Shown: positions 8,505-17,226 of the stretch, one piece after another
How positions within the stretch are numbered: the stretch's first letter is position 1
Layout: the number at the start of each line of letters is the position of its first letter
Origin: Microvirga splendida
Lineage (GTDB): Bacteria; Pseudomonadota; Alphaproteobacteria; Rhizobiales; Beijerinckiaceae
Length of the DNA: 64,000 nucleotides
Assembly (NCBI RefSeq): GCF_016427565.1
Contig: NZ_JAELXT010000011.1
Span: 1 to 64,000, forward strand
Direction: 5' to 3'
Translations under genes and position numbers: made by a program
The notes under the pieces: generated by a model
Database searches by the model: none
The model's input: the letters and a program-made list of their open reading frames with translations, nothing else
Told to the model about the DNA's origin: nothing

Positions 8505-10487
8505 CTACTCCGCAGGAACCGCAGCCGACGGCATCGTCTTGGCCGGGGCAGGCGCGCCGATGCGCAGGCGCCGGTCGGTCAGGGAGATGCCGCCGCCGAT
8601 GGCCATCACCAGTGAGCCGATCCAGATCAGAAGCACCAGGGGCTTGTGGTAGAGCCTGATGCCGACCGACCCGTCCGGCTGCGCATCGCCGATGCTGGCA
8701 TAGACCTGGCCGAGGCCGATGGTCAGGATTCCGGCCTCCGTGGTCGGCATGCCGCGGGTCACGTAGAGCCGCTTCATGGTCTCGATGGTGCCGATCTCGT
8801 GACCGGACCTGAATACGGTCAGGACGGCCGCGTCCTCGCGGTAATTGGCCTCGACGCGCGGGATCACCCGCTCGAGCCGCACCTCATAATCACCGCCCTT
8901 GAGGCGCTCGCCCACCTTCAGGCTGCCAATGGCCTCGATGCCCCAGGCGGTGGCCGCGATGCCGATCACCGTGAGGCCGACGCCCGCATGGGCCAGGGCC
9001 GTGCCCCAGGCCGAGCGCGGCAGGCCTCGCGCCTTGCGCCAGGCGGCCGAGAGCGGCGTGCCCTTCGACCAGGAGCGCGTCACGATCTCGTTGAGCGAGC
9101 CGAGCACCAGATAGACGCCGAGCCCGATGCCGAGGGGCGCCGCCACCGGACCGCCGTAGCTGAAGGCGAACAGGACCATGGTGGCCAGGATCGAGATGCC
9201 GAACACCGCATAGAGGCGCTGGGCCGTGCCGAGGAAGTTGCCGCGCTTCCAGGCGAGCGTCTGCCCGAGGGGCAGCAGCAGCAGGAGCGGCACGATCAGC
9301 GGCAGGAAGGTGAAGTTGAAGAACGGCGCGCCGACGGAGATCTTGTCGCCGGTCATCACCTCCAGGGCCAGCGGGTAGAGCGTGCCGATGAACACGGTGG
9401 CGCAGGCGGTGGCGAGGAACAGGTTGTTGACCACGAGCGCGCCCTCGCGGGAGACAGGCGCGAACAGGCCGCCCTGCCGGAGCATGGGCGCGCGCCAGGC
9501 GAAGAGCGCCAGCGAGCCGCCGATGAACAGGATCAGGATGCCAAGGATGAACGTGCCGCGCTCCGGGTCGACCGCGAAGGAATGCACGGAGGTGAGCACG
9601 CCGGAGCGCACCAGGAAGGTTCCGAGCAGCGAGAGCGAAAAGGTCAGGATGGCGAGCAGGATCGTCCAGACCTTCAAGGCGTCGCGCTTTTCCATCACCA
9701 CGGTGGAGTGCACGAGCGCCGTGCCGGCGAGCCACGGCATGAGCGAGGCGTTCTCCACCGGGTCCCAGAACCACCAGCCGCCCCAGCCGAGTTCGTAATA
9801 GGCCCAGTAGGAGCCCATGGCGATGCCGAGCGTCAGGAACGCCCAGGCGCCGAGCGTCCAGGGCCGCACGATCCTGGCCCAGACCGCATCGATGCGCCCG
9901 TCGATGAGCGCCGCGCACGCGAAGGCGAAGGAGATCGAAAAGCCCACATAGCCGATGTAGAGGAGCGGCGGATGGATCGCGAGGCCGGGGTCCTGCAGGA
10001 GCGGATTGAGGTCCTGCCCTTCGAGCGGCGCCGGAACGACGCGCGTGAAGGGGTTGGACGTGGTGAGAATGAACAGCAGGAACGCGATGGTCACGGCAGC
10101 CTGCACGGCCAGCGTGTTCGCCTGCAGCCGCATGGGGATGCTGTTGCGCGAGATCGCCACGACCGCGCCGAACAGGGCCAGGATCAGCACCCACAGCAGC
10201 ATGGAGCCTTCGTGGTTCCCCCACACGCCGGAGATCTTGTAGATTAGCGGCTTCGCCGAGTGCGAGTTCTGAAAGACGTTGAGCACCGAGAAGTCGGAGT
10301 TCAGGTAGGCGAAGGTCAGGGCCAGGAACGAGAAGGCGATGCAGGCGAAGACCGCCAGCGCGCTCGCCGGCGCCACCGCCATGAGCACGGGATCGTTCGC
10401 ACGCGCGCCCCAGAGCGGCACGAGGAACTGGATCAGCGACAGGCCCAGGGCGAGCGCGAGTGCGAAATGTCCAGCCTCGACTATCAC
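8505..10487 (-). CDS. ccmF: Haem lyase CcmF/CycK
   Basis: A large inner-membrane subunit of the System I cytochrome c synthetase, which ligates haem from holo-CcmE to apocytochrome. It has 660 residues with many membrane segments. The tryptophan-rich WWD haem-handling motif GWGGWWFWDPVENASLMPW lies near residue 230. The start is a GTG at 10487, 15 bases after the ccmE stop. Length and motif fit the family well. Confidence 0.96.
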   Translation of the reverse strand: MIVEAGHFALALALGLSLIQFLVPLWGARANDPVLMAVAPASALAVFACIAFSFLALTFAYLNSDFSVLNVFQNSHSAKPLIYKISGVWGNHEGSMLLWVLILALFGAVVAISRNSIPMRLQANTLAVQAAVTIAFLLFILTTSNPFTRVVPAPLEGQDLNPLLQDPGLAIHPPLLYIGYVGFSISFAFACAALIDGRIDAVWARIVRPWTLGAWAFLTLGIAMGSYWAYYELGWGGWWFWDPVENASLMPWLAGTALVHSTVVMEKRDALKVWTILLAILTFSLSLLGTFLVRSGVLTSVHSFAVDPERGTFILGILILFIGGSLALFAWRAPMLRQGGLFAPVSREGALVVNNLFLATACATVFIGTLYPLALEVMTGDKISVGAPFFNFTFLPLIVPLLLLLPLGQTLAWKRGNFLGTAQRLYAVFGISILATMVLFAFSYGGPVAAPLGIGLGVYLVLGSLNEIVTRSWSKGTPLSAAWRKARGLPRSAWGTALAHAGVGLTVIGIAATAWGIEAIGSLKVGERLKGGDYEVRLERVIPRVEANYREDAAVLTVFRSGHEIGTIETMKRLYVTRGMPTTEAGILTIGLGQVYASIGDAQPDGSVGIRLYHKPLVLLIWIGSLVMAIGGGISLTDRRLRIGAPAPAKTMPSAAVPAE

Positions 10488-10502
10488 GAGGATTCTCCCT
10501 TG

Positions 10503-10961
10503 CTACTGCGTCTTGGGCGAAGCGTCGGCCTCGCCCTGCCAGTGGCCCTGCTTCTTCAGCGTGTCGGCGACCTCACGCGGCATATAGTTCTCGTCGTGCT
10601 TGGCGAGAACCGAGTCGGCACGGAAAGCGCTCGGGCTCTCCAGGATGCCCTCGGCCACGACCCCCTGCCCTTCGCGGAACAGGTCGGGCAGCAGGCCCTT
10701 GTAGTTCACCTTGATCGTGGCCTCGGCATCCATGACCTCGAAGGTGATCTGCTGATCGGCGCCGCGCTGCACGGAGCCTTCCTTCACGAGGCCGCCGAGG
10801 CGGATGCGCGTGCCGGGCTGCACGCTCTTCGCCTGGATGTCGGCCGGCGAGTTGAAGAACACGATCGTGTCGTTCATGGCGTAGAGCACGAGCCCGAGTG
10901 CGACCGCGAGGACGCATCCGGCAACTCCGATGAGGGTCAGGCGGCGTTGTTTTCTCGTCAT
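10503..10961 (-). CDS. ccmE: Haem chaperone CcmE/CycJ
   Basis: CcmE binds haem covalently in the periplasm and hands it to CcmF. The 152-residue protein has one N-terminal membrane anchor ([20 protein letters not shown]), an OB-fold body and the haem-binding His in [11 protein letters not shown], which matches the HxxxY motif. The start at 10961 overlaps the ccmI stop in an ATGA arrangement, a sign of translational coupling. Confidence 0.96.
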   Translation of the reverse strand: MTRKQRRLTLIGVAGCVLAVALGLVLYAMNDTIVFFNSPADIQAKSVQPGTRIRLGGLVKEGSVQRGADQQITFEVMDAEATIKVNYKGLLPDLFREGQGVVAEGILESPSAFRADSVLAKHDENYMPREVADTLKKQGHWQGEADASPKTQ

Positions 10962-12070
10962 GGCTGTGCGTCGGTGAGTTTCAGTTCCTGGGCCATCGTG
11001 TCGATGGTCTTCAAGGCTTCGGTATCCTGCGCCAGAGCCTCCCGGGCGCGCTTGGCCGCATCCGCTGCCTTGTCGCGCTGCCCCAGCACCGCATAGGAGC
11101 GCATGAGCCGCGCCCATTCCTCGGCGGTGCCGCCCTGGGATTCGAGCCGGCTTGCAAGGCCGGCCACCATGCCGGCGATGGCCTCGGGGCCGATCTGCGG
11201 CGTTGTGGCCGCCGGGGCTGCCTCGGGCTGGGGTGCGCCGAGCGCCGCCAGCTCCTGCCTCACGGCATCCACCCACGGCGCATCGGCGGGCGAGGACGCA
11301 AGCATCTCCTGGAAAATCGTCTTGGCCTTGTCAGTCTGCCCATCCTGCACGGCCGCGCGGGCGAGATAGAACTGGGCCTTGGGCGCGCTCGGGTCGAGCT
11401 TGAGCGCCTGCTCGAAGGCGGCTTGCGCCTCCGCAGTGATGAGCCCGTCCTTGGCAAGCACCAGGACCTCGCCGTAATTGGCGAACCGGACGGCGTCGGG
11501 CGTTTGGTAGCGGATCGCCGATTCATAGGCTTTCACCGCGTCCTCGATGCGCCCCATGCGCAGATAGACCGGAGCGATCACCTCCCAGCCGCGCCCGTCC
11601 TGCGGGTTCCTGGCGAGATGCGCCTCGATCTCGGCCACAGCTCCGAGCAGGTTCATGTTGCCTGCCTGCTGGGCCTGCTGCAGCTGCGCGCCCGGAGGCT
11701 GGCTCAGCAGCTGGGGCGAGCCGTAGATTTCGTAAGTGGCGAGCGCCAGCAGCGGGACGATCGACAATGCGAGGGTCGATGCGGCGCGGCGGCGGCGCAG
11801 GGCCGGCTCGCCGACGGCGGCGAAAGCCTCCTCGGCCTGCAGGCCTGTCGCCCGCAGAAGCCGGCGTCCGGCTTCGGCCTTGGCGGCCTCCGCTTCGCCG
11901 GGAAGAAGCACGCCGCGGGCCAGATCCCGCTCGATTTCCCCGATCTGCGAGCGATAGAACTGCGTGTCCGGATCGGCCTGGCGCCCGACCGCATAGTGAC
12001 GCGACAGCGGCCACAGAACCGCCATCACGGCTGCGGCCGTCATTGCCAGAAGAATGATCCAGATCACCAT
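10958..12070 (-). CDS. ccmI: Cytochrome c maturation apoprotein chaperone CcmI/CycH
   Basis: CcmI holds apocytochrome c for the CcmF/H ligase. Its 370 residues show two N-terminal membrane segments with an intervening cytoplasmic loop ([21 protein letters not shown]), as expected for CcmI-1. A periplasmic TPR-rich domain follows ([36 protein letters not shown]). It is the first gene of the ccm operon and starts 65 bases after the upstream histidine kinase gene ends. Confidence 0.93.
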   Translation of the reverse strand: MVIWIILLAMTAAAVMAVLWPLSRHYAVGRQADPDTQFYRSQIGEIERDLARGVLLPGEAEAAKAEAGRRLLRATGLQAEEAFAAVGEPALRRRRAASTLALSIVPLLALATYEIYGSPQLLSQPPGAQLQQAQQAGNMNLLGAVAEIEAHLARNPQDGRGWEVIAPVYLRMGRIEDAVKAYESAIRYQTPDAVRFANYGEVLVLAKDGLITAEAQAAFEQALKLDPSAPKAQFYLARAAVQDGQTDKAKTIFQEMLASSPADAPWVDAVRQELAALGAPQPEAAPAATTPQIGPEAIAGMVAGLASRLESQGGTAEEWARLMRSYAVLGQRDKAADAAKRAREALAQDTEALKTIDTMAQELKLTDAQP

Positions 12071-12135
12071 AAAGTCCTATTTACTCCGTGTCCTCCTGAA
12101 GCACGACGGTGGCACGGTGTCACGCGTAAATGTCC

Positions 12136-13533
12136 TTAAGATGAACTCCTGTCCCCTGGGAGTTCGAGGATCGCGCGCAGACCTCCCATGGGCGAGGCGT
12201 CGAGCCTGAGCGAGCCGCGATAGAGGCTCGCCAGATCGCTGACAATGGAGAGGCCGAGGCCGGAGCCGGGCTTTGTCTCGTCGAGCCGCCGGCCGCGCTT
12301 GAGCATCTCGGTCCTGGCGGCCTCGGGCAGGCCCGGCCCGTCGTCGTCGATCAGCAGGCGGAAGCGCGGCCGGTCGTCGTCGCGGACGATCTCGACCGCC
12401 ACGACCACCTTGCGCGCGGCCCATTTGGCCGCGTTGTCGATGAGGTTGCCGGCCATTTCCTCGAGATCCTGCTTCTCCCCGCGAAAGCGCAGGTCCGGCG
12501 GGATCGCGAGCTCCACCTCCAGGTCCTTGTCGCGATAGATCTTCGCGAAGGTGCGCGCCAACCCTGCGATCACGGGCTCGGCTTCCGTCAGGGTTCCGAG
12601 CGTGCCGGCGAGCGCCGCCGCGCGGGCGCGGTCGAGGTAGTAATTGACCTGGTCGCGCATGAGGGCCGCCTGCTCGCGGACCTTGGCGGCCACATCCTCG
12701 GGCGCGTTCTCGGCCTCGTTCATGATCACGCTGAGGGGCGTCTTGAGCGCATGGGCGAGGTTGCCAACTTGCGTGCGGGCGCGCTCCAGGATCTCCCGGT
12801 TGGTGTCGAGGAGCAGGTTCAGTTCACTGGCCAGGGGAGAGATATCGCGCGGGTATTCGCCCGCGATGCGCTCCGCCTCCCCCTGCCGGATGGCACCCAG
12901 CGCGCTGCGGAGATTCGACAGGGGCCGCAGGCCGAAGCGGATCTGGAGAAGCGTGGTGAATCCCAGCCCGGTGCCGAGCAGGGCGAACGTGACGGTGAGG
13001 GCGAAGATGAAGTCCCGCACGGCCGCCTCGATCTCGTCGGACGGTCCGGCCACGCGGATGATGTAACGTCCGTCCTCGCCCAGGTCGATGTCGCGCTCGA
13101 TGATGCGCAGGGAGCGGTCGTCGGGGGCCCGGCCATAGCCAGGGCGGATCTGGCCGAAGCGGTCGTCGCCCGCGGCAAGGTTCGGCAATTGCCCGCCGAA
13201 CAGGGATTTCGAGGAGCGGATCTCGGCGGGCGCCGCGTTGGGCCGCGCCACCTGCCAGTACCAGCCCGACAGGGGCAGCTCGAACCGGGGATCGCCGATG
13301 GGGCCGAGGTCCCGGTCGGGATCGCCCGGCCCGACGAGGTTCGACGCGAGCGTGTTGGCATAGACCAGGAGGCGCTGGTCGAAAGCCCGTTCCGTGTTCT
13401 CCCGGTAGAGGGTCGACAGGATCAGCCCCGCGATCAGCAGGATCACGAAGCTCCAGAACACGGAAGAGACCGCCAGGCGGACCGCGATGGGCCGGCTGGC
13501 GAAGCGTTTCACGAGCGGGCCGAGACTGGTCAC
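12136..13533 (-). CDS. PhoQ/FeuQ-like sensor histidine kinase
   Basis: A 465-residue membrane sensor with an N-terminal membrane segment (VFWSFVILLIAGLILSTLY), a periplasmic region of about 130 residues, a second membrane segment near residue 170 and a HAMP-like linker. The H-box NLAHALKTPLSV has its His near residue 259, followed by an HATPase domain (GNLIDNAAKW, DDGPGLPE, GSGLGLSIV). It overlaps the regulator gene by 4 bases. From remembered synteny in rhizobia (a PhoP/Q-type pair next to cycHJKL) it may be the FeuQ counterpart. That is inference. Confidence 0.88.
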   Translation of the reverse strand: MTSLGPLVKRFASRPIAVRLAVSSVFWSFVILLIAGLILSTLYRENTERAFDQRLLVYANTLASNLVGPGDPDRDLGPIGDPRFELPLSGWYWQVARPNAAPAEIRSSKSLFGGQLPNLAAGDDRFGQIRPGYGRAPDDRSLRIIERDIDLGEDGRYIIRVAGPSDEIEAAVRDFIFALTVTFALLGTGLGFTTLLQIRFGLRPLSNLRSALGAIRQGEAERIAGEYPRDISPLASELNLLLDTNREILERARTQVGNLAHALKTPLSVIMNEAENAPEDVAAKVREQAALMRDQVNYYLDRARAAALAGTLGTLTEAEPVIAGLARTFAKIYRDKDLEVELAIPPDLRFRGEKQDLEEMAGNLIDNAAKWAARKVVVAVEIVRDDDRPRFRLLIDDDGPGLPEAARTEMLKRGRRLDETKPGSGLGLSIVSDLASLYRGSLRLDASPMGGLRAILELPGDRSSS

Positions 13534-14207
13534 GTCTTGGTCGGGGCCTGGCTCGCGTCAAGGAGATAGCCCAGCCCCCGGACGGTCTGGATGATGTCGA
13601 CCCCGAGCTTCTTGCGAAGCCTGCCGATGAAGACCTCGATGGTGTTCGAGTCCCGGTCGAAATCCTGGTCGTAGAGATGCTCGGTCAACTCGCCGCGCGA
13701 GACGATGCGGCCGGTGTGGTGCATCAGGTAGGACAGCAGCCGGTATTCGTGCGAGGTCAGCTTCACCGGGTTGCCGTCGACAGCCACGCGGCCCGAGCGG
13801 GTGTCGAGCTTCACGGGGCCGCAGCTGATCTCGCTGGTGGCATGGCCGGCTGAGCGGCGCAGCAGGGCACGCACGCGGGCGAGAAGCTCCTCCATGTGGA
13901 AAGGCTTCGTTACGTAATCGTCGGCGCCGGCATCGAAACCCTGGACCTTGTCGCTCCAGCGGTCGCGGGCCGTGAGGATGATGACGGGCACCTTGCGTCC
14001 CTCGCGGCGCCAGGCTGTCAGCACGGTGACGCCGTCCACCTTCGGCAGGCCGAGATCGAGGATGATGGCGTCGTAGGGCTCCGTTTCCCCAAGGAATTGC
14101 CCCTCCTCGCCGTCCATGGCGGCATCCACCGCATAGCCAGCCTGCTCGAGGGCAGTCACGATCTGCTTATTGAGGGTTCTGTCGTCCTCGACAACGAGTA
14201 GGCGCAC
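13530..14207 (-). CDS. PhoP/FeuP-like OmpR-family response regulator
   Basis: A 225-residue regulator: acidic pocket VVEDDRTL, phospho-acceptor Asp in AIILDLGLPKVDG near residue 51, Lys in YVTKPF near 101, and a winged-helix C-terminus (TSHEYRLLSYLMHHTGRIVSR..LYDQDFDRDSN). The sequence strongly resembles the FeuP/PhoP group that in rhizobia controls cyclic glucan export and envelope genes. The same two-gene order with the kinase is kept. A direct repeat that could be its own binding site lies upstream of the PepSY-like gene at 14560-14575. Confidence 0.9.
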   Translation of the reverse strand: MRLLVVEDDRTLNKQIVTALEQAGYAVDAAMDGEEGQFLGETEPYDAIILDLGLPKVDGVTVLTAWRREGRKVPVIILTARDRWSDKVQGFDAGADDYVTKPFHMEELLARVRALLRRSAGHATSEISCGPVKLDTRSGRVAVDGNPVKLTSHEYRLLSYLMHHTGRIVSRGELTEHLYDQDFDRDSNTIEVFIGRLRKKLGVDIIQTVRGLGYLLDASQAPTKT

Positions 14208-14221
14208 GGTTTTCGCTTTCT

Positions 14222-14536
14222 CTACTTGACCGATCTCACGCGCCCGGAGGAGCCGTCGATCATCACTTGCACGATGCGACCGTCCTTTTGCAAGGCCATG
14301 ATCACATAGACAAGGGCATCGCTGCTGCGGCAGAGGCTGGCCCGGACCACGTCGGCGCCCGGCACCTGGCGGCGCGCCGTCATCACGGCGGAAGCCGGGG
14401 TGACGACGTCCTTGGACGCCACGGCAGCCTGCATCTCACGTTGCGGAAGGCAGTTCCTGAGGGCTGCGGATGCGCTTTGCGCATGGGCAGCCCCCACCAT
14501 TCCCCACAACGCTATGACCAGACAAACCAGACGCAT
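14222..14536 (-). CDS. Small exported PepSY-like protein
   Basis: A 104-residue protein with a clear signal peptide (MRLVCLVIALWGMVGAAHA). A C-terminal region (ALVYVIMALQKDGRIVQVMI followed by DGSSGRV) resembles the core of PepSY domains, which often sit beside PhoP/PhoQ-type systems. Two cysteines of the mature part (NCLP and SLCRSS) could form a disulfide. It lies 14 bases upstream of the response regulator and is likely the first gene of that operon. The role is unknown; a periplasmic partner of the sensor is possible. Confidence 0.75.
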   Translation of the reverse strand: MRLVCLVIALWGMVGAAHAQSASAALRNCLPQREMQAAVASKDVVTPASAVMTARRQVPGADVVRASLCRSSDALVYVIMALQKDGRIVQVMIDGSSGRVRSVK

Positions 14537-14559
14537 GAGGTGACCATGCCTTTACCGCA

Positions 14560-14575
14560 CTGAACGAAGTCTGAA
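14560..14575 (-). promoter_or_regulatory. Direct repeat, possible PhoP-type operator
   Basis: Two CTGAA copies begin at 14560 and 14571, read TTCAG on the minus strand. The 11-base periodicity is typical of OmpR/PhoP-family binding sites. The site lies 24-39 bases upstream of the PepSY-like gene that leads the two-component operon, so autoregulation is a reasonable inference. Confidence 0.35.
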
Positions 14576-14619
14576 TGTAGATAGGGCCGGTTTCGGAAGG
14601 ATGAACCACCGCTATCCCC

Positions 14620-14841
14620 TTAAAAATCCTCCTTGTTCAGGATCTGCTTCGTGGCGACGATCCGAAAGGCAGTGGAGGCGATGAAGCTGCCGGCGGCGAC
14701 GAGCTGGAACAGCGCCTCCTCGACGGCGCCGCTTGCCAGCGCCGAGCCGTCGAAGCCGAACAGCCCGAGAACGAGGGCGGCGAACCCGATGAGGTTGGAC
14801 CAAACGGTCCGGCTGGCCAGAACATTCTTGGTATCGAACAT
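14620..14841 (-). CDS. Holin-like small membrane protein of the GTA-type cluster
   Basis: A 73-residue protein starting MFDTKNVLASRTVW. It has a hydrophobic segment (LIGFAALVLGLFGFDGSALA) and a second, weaker one (VAAGSFIASTAFRIVATKQI). Small proteins of this kind next to an endolysin often act as holins or related lysis proteins. It begins one base after the endolysin stop and is the last gene of the phage-like operon. Lysis function is inferred from position and topology only. Confidence 0.6.
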   Translation of the reverse strand: MFDTKNVLASRTVWSNLIGFAALVLGLFGFDGSALASGAVEEALFQLVAAGSFIASTAFRIVATKQILNKEDF

Positions 14842-14842
14842 G

Positions 14843-15397
14843 TCAGACACTCCTGGAGTGAGGGGGTGAAGAGAAAGCAAGCCGCAGAGCCCCCTGCTCG
14901 ACGGCAAGGACCCGCCGGCGCCAGCCGCGCCCGAAGACGGGCCAGGCGGCGAGACGGCCGAGAAAGCCGAGGCGGGCCCGGGTGAGACGACGGATCGCTT
15001 GCGGGAGATCGGCTTCCCCTGCGGCCTTCAGGGTCACGGGCCCCATGAGCCCGTCCGCGGGAACGCCGAGCGTGGTCTGCAGCATCCGCACGGCCCGGAC
15101 CGGGCCCGAATTCACGGCCAGGTCGAAGACCGCGAGATCGAGACCGGGCGGCAGCTCGTCGGCGCGCACGGCATCCCAGTAGAGCCTGCGGTAGAGGGCG
15201 ACCGCTTCCGCGCGGGTCAGCTCCCGCACGTCCGTGACGGAGGCGGGATATCCCCTGGCCCGGGACAGGGTTTCGCGGGTGATGCCGAACTTGGTCGCTC
15301 CGCCCGGATCGCCAGGGTGATGCACGAAGCCGCCTTCGTGCTGCAGAACAATCTCGACGGCCTCCCCGAAGCGCGATGCGGTCACGGGCGGTCTCAC
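14843..15397 (-). CDS. GH108-family endolysin (peptidoglycan muramidase)
   Basis: A 184-residue lysozyme-like protein. The N-terminal glycoside hydrolase 108 motif reads LQHEGGFVHHPGDPGGATKFG, with the catalytic Glu in HEGGF near residue 20. A C-terminal peptidoglycan-binding_3-type part (LAVNSGPVRAVRMLQTTLG..ADGLMGPVT) follows. No signal peptide is seen, so export would need a holin. The gene overlaps the DUF2793 stop by 4 bases and touches the holin-like gene, forming a lysis cassette at the 3' end of the cluster. GH108 is also the family of the RcGTA endolysin. Confidence 0.85.
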   Translation of the reverse strand: MRPPVTASRFGEAVEIVLQHEGGFVHHPGDPGGATKFGITRETLSRARGYPASVTDVRELTRAEAVALYRRLYWDAVRADELPPGLDLAVFDLAVNSGPVRAVRMLQTTLGVPADGLMGPVTLKAAGEADLPQAIRRLTRARLGFLGRLAAWPVFGRGWRRRVLAVEQGALRLAFSSPPHSRSV

Positions 15398-16932
15398 AGT
15401 TCCGCCTCAAGCGCGATGAAGGCATCGGGTCCGAGGTAGATGTTGCCGACGCCGCCGGCCGCGGCGGTGAAGGAGGAGCCGGCGCGGAAGCGCAGAACCA
15501 CGCAGGACGCGCTCGGAGGCGTTGCGCTCGTCACCGTCAAGGCGCCCGTCAGCGCGGACCAGACGGCGCTGCTGTTGCTGTAGAAGCCCACCTGATTCCC
15601 GGAGGGCGGCGCGTTCAGCCAGGTGAACCCGCTGGTGAGGAGCGTGGGATCGGCCCGCATCGGCACCGGCAGAGTGCAGACGGCATCGATGATGTTCATG
15701 CCGACGCGCTGCCCGACATAGCCGAGCAAGCAGGGCGCTCCGCCGGTGGTGGCGAGGCGCTGGAAATATCGGCGGCAGCGGAGTTCCTCCATGTCGGGCA
15801 ATGGAGCGCTCCAGGGGCTGGCATGGGCGCCGAGTTCCAGCTTCACGCGCCTGAAGGTGCAGGCAGCCTCTGGCTGCAGGCGCACCGTGATGTTGCCGGT
15901 TTCGGCGCCGTCGAGGGTCACGCTCGCCGCCTGACGGCCGGAGCCTGCCGGAATGACGGCACTCTTCGAGCCGACGAGCACCGGCAGGGCCGCCGAGGGA
16001 TCCTCCACCGAGAGCGTCAGGGTCGCGCCGGCAAGGTTGCCGGCACCGAACTCCGCCGCCGCCTGCGCGGCATCGACCACTTGGTCGAGAGCGCCCGCAA
16101 GGGTGATCGTGCCGTCGGCCGCGCGCGTGACGGTGCAGCCGCCAGGCCCGGCCTTCCAGCGGTCGAAGCCGAAGACACCCTCGGCCAGCGAACCGCCCGC
16201 GAAGCGGCGCTGGTTCACGATGAACGCGGGATTGATGAGCAGATTGAGGCGCGGCGCGTTGGTGAGGCCCACGGGGAACGACGCGATGCCGGTGCGTCGG
16301 TCGATCATGAGGGCGTCGCGCCACTGGGCCCCATCGGGCGAGACGCGGATACTGAAATCGTCGTTGCCGATCAGGCCCGTCTCTGCGCGCCCGCTGAAGC
16401 CGCGCTGGTAGAGCTGCGAGAGAACGTTCGCCTCCGCACTCTTGTTGAGCACGAAGCGCAGATCACCGCTCCCGCCCTCCTCTGCGTTCAGCGCCGCGAA
16501 CAGCGCAGCGTTGAGCTTTGCCGACAACCGGTTCAGGGCGTCGGCATTCGTGCCGATGCCGAGCCGCTGCAGGTTATGGATCTCGTCGGGCACGGAGCCG
16601 AAGGTCTTCCATTCGGCTCCGTCGAAGACAACGACAAGATCCTCGTTCTCCACGTAAGCGCGCCAGCCCGCCCGCGGCGAGAAGAAACGCCAGAGGCCGA
16701 GATCGAACAGGGCGATCCGGCCCTCCTGCCCCGCAAAGGCGCCCGTCCCATTCGCGCCAACGAGGAAACGGTCGCCCTCCTCGGGCGCCGCCGGCGGCGC
16801 GGTGCGGTTGCGCTCCTTCACGGCGAGCTGCACGAGCGCATCGAGCGATGCGAGCGCCTCGTTGTGGGTGACATGCTTCTGCGCCTGCGCGGCTGCGATG
16901 AGCGGCAGGGCGAGATGGGGCGTCGATGACAT
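15394..16932 (-). CDS. DUF2793 phage/GTA tail-associated protein
   Basis: A 512-residue protein starting MSSTPHLALPLIAAAQAQKH. The N-terminal 90 residues match the DUF2793 pattern (AAAQAQKHVTHNEAL, then GDRFLVG and WRFFSPRAGWRAYVE), commonly found after GTA/phage tail genes. The rest is beta-rich and ends in a likely jelly-roll or fibre tip (residues 300-512). It sits directly downstream of the megatron gene, separated by palindromic repeats, and may be a host-recognition or head-spike-type protein. The start at 16932 is preferred over an earlier in-frame ATG because the family begins there. Confidence 0.8.
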   Translation of the reverse strand: MSSTPHLALPLIAAAQAQKHVTHNEALASLDALVQLAVKERNRTAPPAAPEEGDRFLVGANGTGAFAGQEGRIALFDLGLWRFFSPRAGWRAYVENEDLVVVFDGAEWKTFGSVPDEIHNLQRLGIGTNADALNRLSAKLNAALFAALNAEEGGSGDLRFVLNKSAEANVLSQLYQRGFSGRAETGLIGNDDFSIRVSPDGAQWRDALMIDRRTGIASFPVGLTNAPRLNLLINPAFIVNQRRFAGGSLAEGVFGFDRWKAGPGGCTVTRAADGTITLAGALDQVVDAAQAAAEFGAGNLAGATLTLSVEDPSAALPVLVGSKSAVIPAGSGRQAASVTLDGAETGNITVRLQPEAACTFRRVKLELGAHASPWSAPLPDMEELRCRRYFQRLATTGGAPCLLGYVGQRVGMNIIDAVCTLPVPMRADPTLLTSGFTWLNAPPSGNQVGFYSNSSAVWSALTGALTVTSATPPSASCVVLRFRAGSSFTAAAGGVGNIYLGPDAFIALEAEL

Positions 16933-16984
16933 GGAAGGGTGTGCTCCGACAGGGAAACGGACAAGGATGCGCTGACAACACCCA

Positions 16985-17181
16985 CTCACGTCATCACCGG
17001 CCTCGTGCCGGTGATCTCGATTTGGAGAGCGCAGCGTTTTCGGATCGGGATGGCCGGCACGAGGCCGGCCATGACGGGCTGGGTGTCATCCCCGGCGCAC
17101 GCAGTGCGGGAAGGGGATCCATCGCGTTGCGCATACGGGTGGATTCCCTTCCCCTCCGCTGACGCTCCGGCCGGGAATGAC
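16985..17181. repeat. Palindromic repeat block (families C and A)
   Basis: Two hairpin modules lie side by side between the DUF2793 and megatron genes. 16985-17076 holds GGCCGGCACGAGGCCGGCC and a related outer arm that begins and ends with GTCAT/ATGAC. 17085-17181 begins GTCATCCCCGG and ends CCGGGAATGAC, with paired GGGAAGGGGATCC / GGATTCCCTTCCCC inside. The same modules recur at 22644, 26044, 29190 and 33693. Confidence 0.85.
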
Positions 17182-17226
17182 AACCGTCCGGTCAAACGTT
17201 AGTCAGTGCGAAAATCATGCAGCCGT

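Noticed and set aside
8646-10247. Plus-strand ORF of 533 codons
   Set aside because: Antisense to ccmF, with highly biased Arg/Glu/Gln composition and no domains.
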